NCBI GenBank assembly: GCA_937893815.1 | Contig: CALCSH010000311.1 | Span: forward strand, 1 to 5,306 | Length of the DNA stretch: 5,306 nucleotides | DNA from: an uncultured Anaerolineae bacterium | GTDB lineage: Bacteria > Chloroflexota > Anaerolineae > Anaerolineales > UBA11858 | Reading direction: 5' to 3' | Shown: positions 5,156-5,306 of the stretch, one piece after another | Numbering within the stretch: the first letter of the stretch is position 1 | Layout of the letters: the number at the start of each line of letters is the position of its first letter | The notes under the pieces: generated by a model | What the model saw: the letters and a program-made list of their open reading frames with translations, nothing else | What the model was told of the DNA's origin: nothing | Databases searched by the model: none | Program-made: the position numbers and the translations under genes

Positions 5156-5306
5156 TTCGCTGAACTCAAAAACGCAATCTCGGCTGGATTCAACGTCACA
5201 AATGGAGCTGTTCTACCGTGACGTTAAAATGCTGGCGTTTTTAGTCGTCTCATTTATGACTCCACTGAAAAAACTACCGTGCAGGTGTTCCCGCCGGAAT
5301 ATATGG
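5153..5306 (+). pseudogene. Possible decayed or interrupted coding fragment, running off the window edge
   Basis: One + frame reads protein-like on both sides of two close stops. The segment before them includes AELKNAISAGFNVTNGAVLP, ending at TGA 5219-5221. TAA follows at 5225-5227. From 5228 the same frame is open to the edge and reads NAGVFSRLIYDS followed by TEKTTVQVFPPEYM. No ATG, GTG or TTG start with a ribosome-binding site introduces the frame, and I recognise no family. The stops fall in the right arm of the inner inverted repeat. This may be a pseudogene remnant, a sequencing artefact or chance. Competing open frames in the same stretch have a less natural composition. Confidence 0.15.
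5168..5242. repeat. Nested perfect inverted repeats at the right edge
   Basis: An outer pair, AAAAACGC (5168-5175) and GCGTTTTT (5235-5242), encloses an inner pair, AACGTCAC (5192-5199) and GTGACGTT (5218-5225). Both pairs are perfect over eight bases and share one centre region (loop 5200-5217). Two nested perfect pairs within 75 bases suggest a structured RNA, an operator or the remnant of a small palindromic element. The function is unknown. Confidence 0.45.

Larger units (their letters stand above)
5015..5306. other. Intergenic or unassigned region downstream of moaE
   Basis: These 292 bases follow the moaE stop and contain no gene I can name on either strand. They hold the hairpin at 5046-5083, the weak terminator-like signal near 5140, the nested inverted repeat at 5168-5242 and the doubtful coding remnant at the edge. 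A short CCTGCCAGGTTTTTG stretch just after the stop (5027-5041) looks like part of another dispersed repeat, but only one partial copy is present. The region could include the upstream part of a gene that starts beyond base 5306. Confidence 0.6.

Noticed and set aside
5213..5306. Minus-strand open frame entering from the right edge and ending at 5213
   Set aside because: It is about 31 codons with no recognisable family, and it overlaps the inverted repeat and a competing plus-strand frame.

Overview
The window carries five complete protein-coding genes, all on the + strand, and their theme is tungsten/molybdenum-pterin biology. In order they are an aldehyde:ferredoxin oxidoreductase (AOR) family enzyme (99-1973), a bifunctional NAD(P)H-hydrate epimerase/dehydratase (2081-3703), and a tight moaC-moaD-moaE cluster for molybdopterin synthesis (3824-5014). 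The minus-strand open frames are shadows of these genes.

Nothing taxonomically decisive, such as an rRNA, is present. The AOR points to an anaerobic or facultatively anaerobic bacterium. The intergenic repeats (CGCAAAG/CTTTGCG-type palindromes and TTGGGAATT-type palindromes) and the TATAAT box placed almost on a start codon resemble what I remember of Chloroflexota, especially Anaerolineae. That assignment is an inference at moderate-to-low confidence.

Layout: 1-73 is the right part of a dispersed palindromic repeat that probably begins outside the window. The AOR follows, with its own Shine-Dalgarno sequence. Its stop codon lies inside the left arm of a second, unrelated palindrome (1968-2046), and the DNA encoding its last residues is a short TTGGG-containing tandem array. 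The hydrate-repair gene comes next. A second copy of the first repeat type (3709-3789, followed by a T run) separates it from the moa genes. moaC has a perfect TATAAT seven bases before its ATG and no Shine-Dalgarno sequence, so it is probably transcribed as a leaderless mRNA. moaD overlaps moaC by 8 bases, and moaE follows moaD after 2 bases. The last 292 bases (5015-5306) hold hairpins, a nested inverted repeat and a possible decayed coding fragment, but no gene I can name.

The genes fit together as follows. MoaC makes cyclic pyranopterin monophosphate from the MoaA product, and MoaD/MoaE convert it to molybdopterin. Molybdopterin is the organic part of the W/Mo-bispterin cofactor that AOR needs. 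The hydrate-repair enzyme is a general housekeeping function and its link to the others may be only positional. moaA, moaB/mog, moeA, moeB and any AOR electron-transfer partner are not in the window. I found no convincing new multi-gene system. The points most worth checking are the leaderless moaC promoter, the two families of intergenic palindromes (one running into a coding end), and the unexplained right edge.
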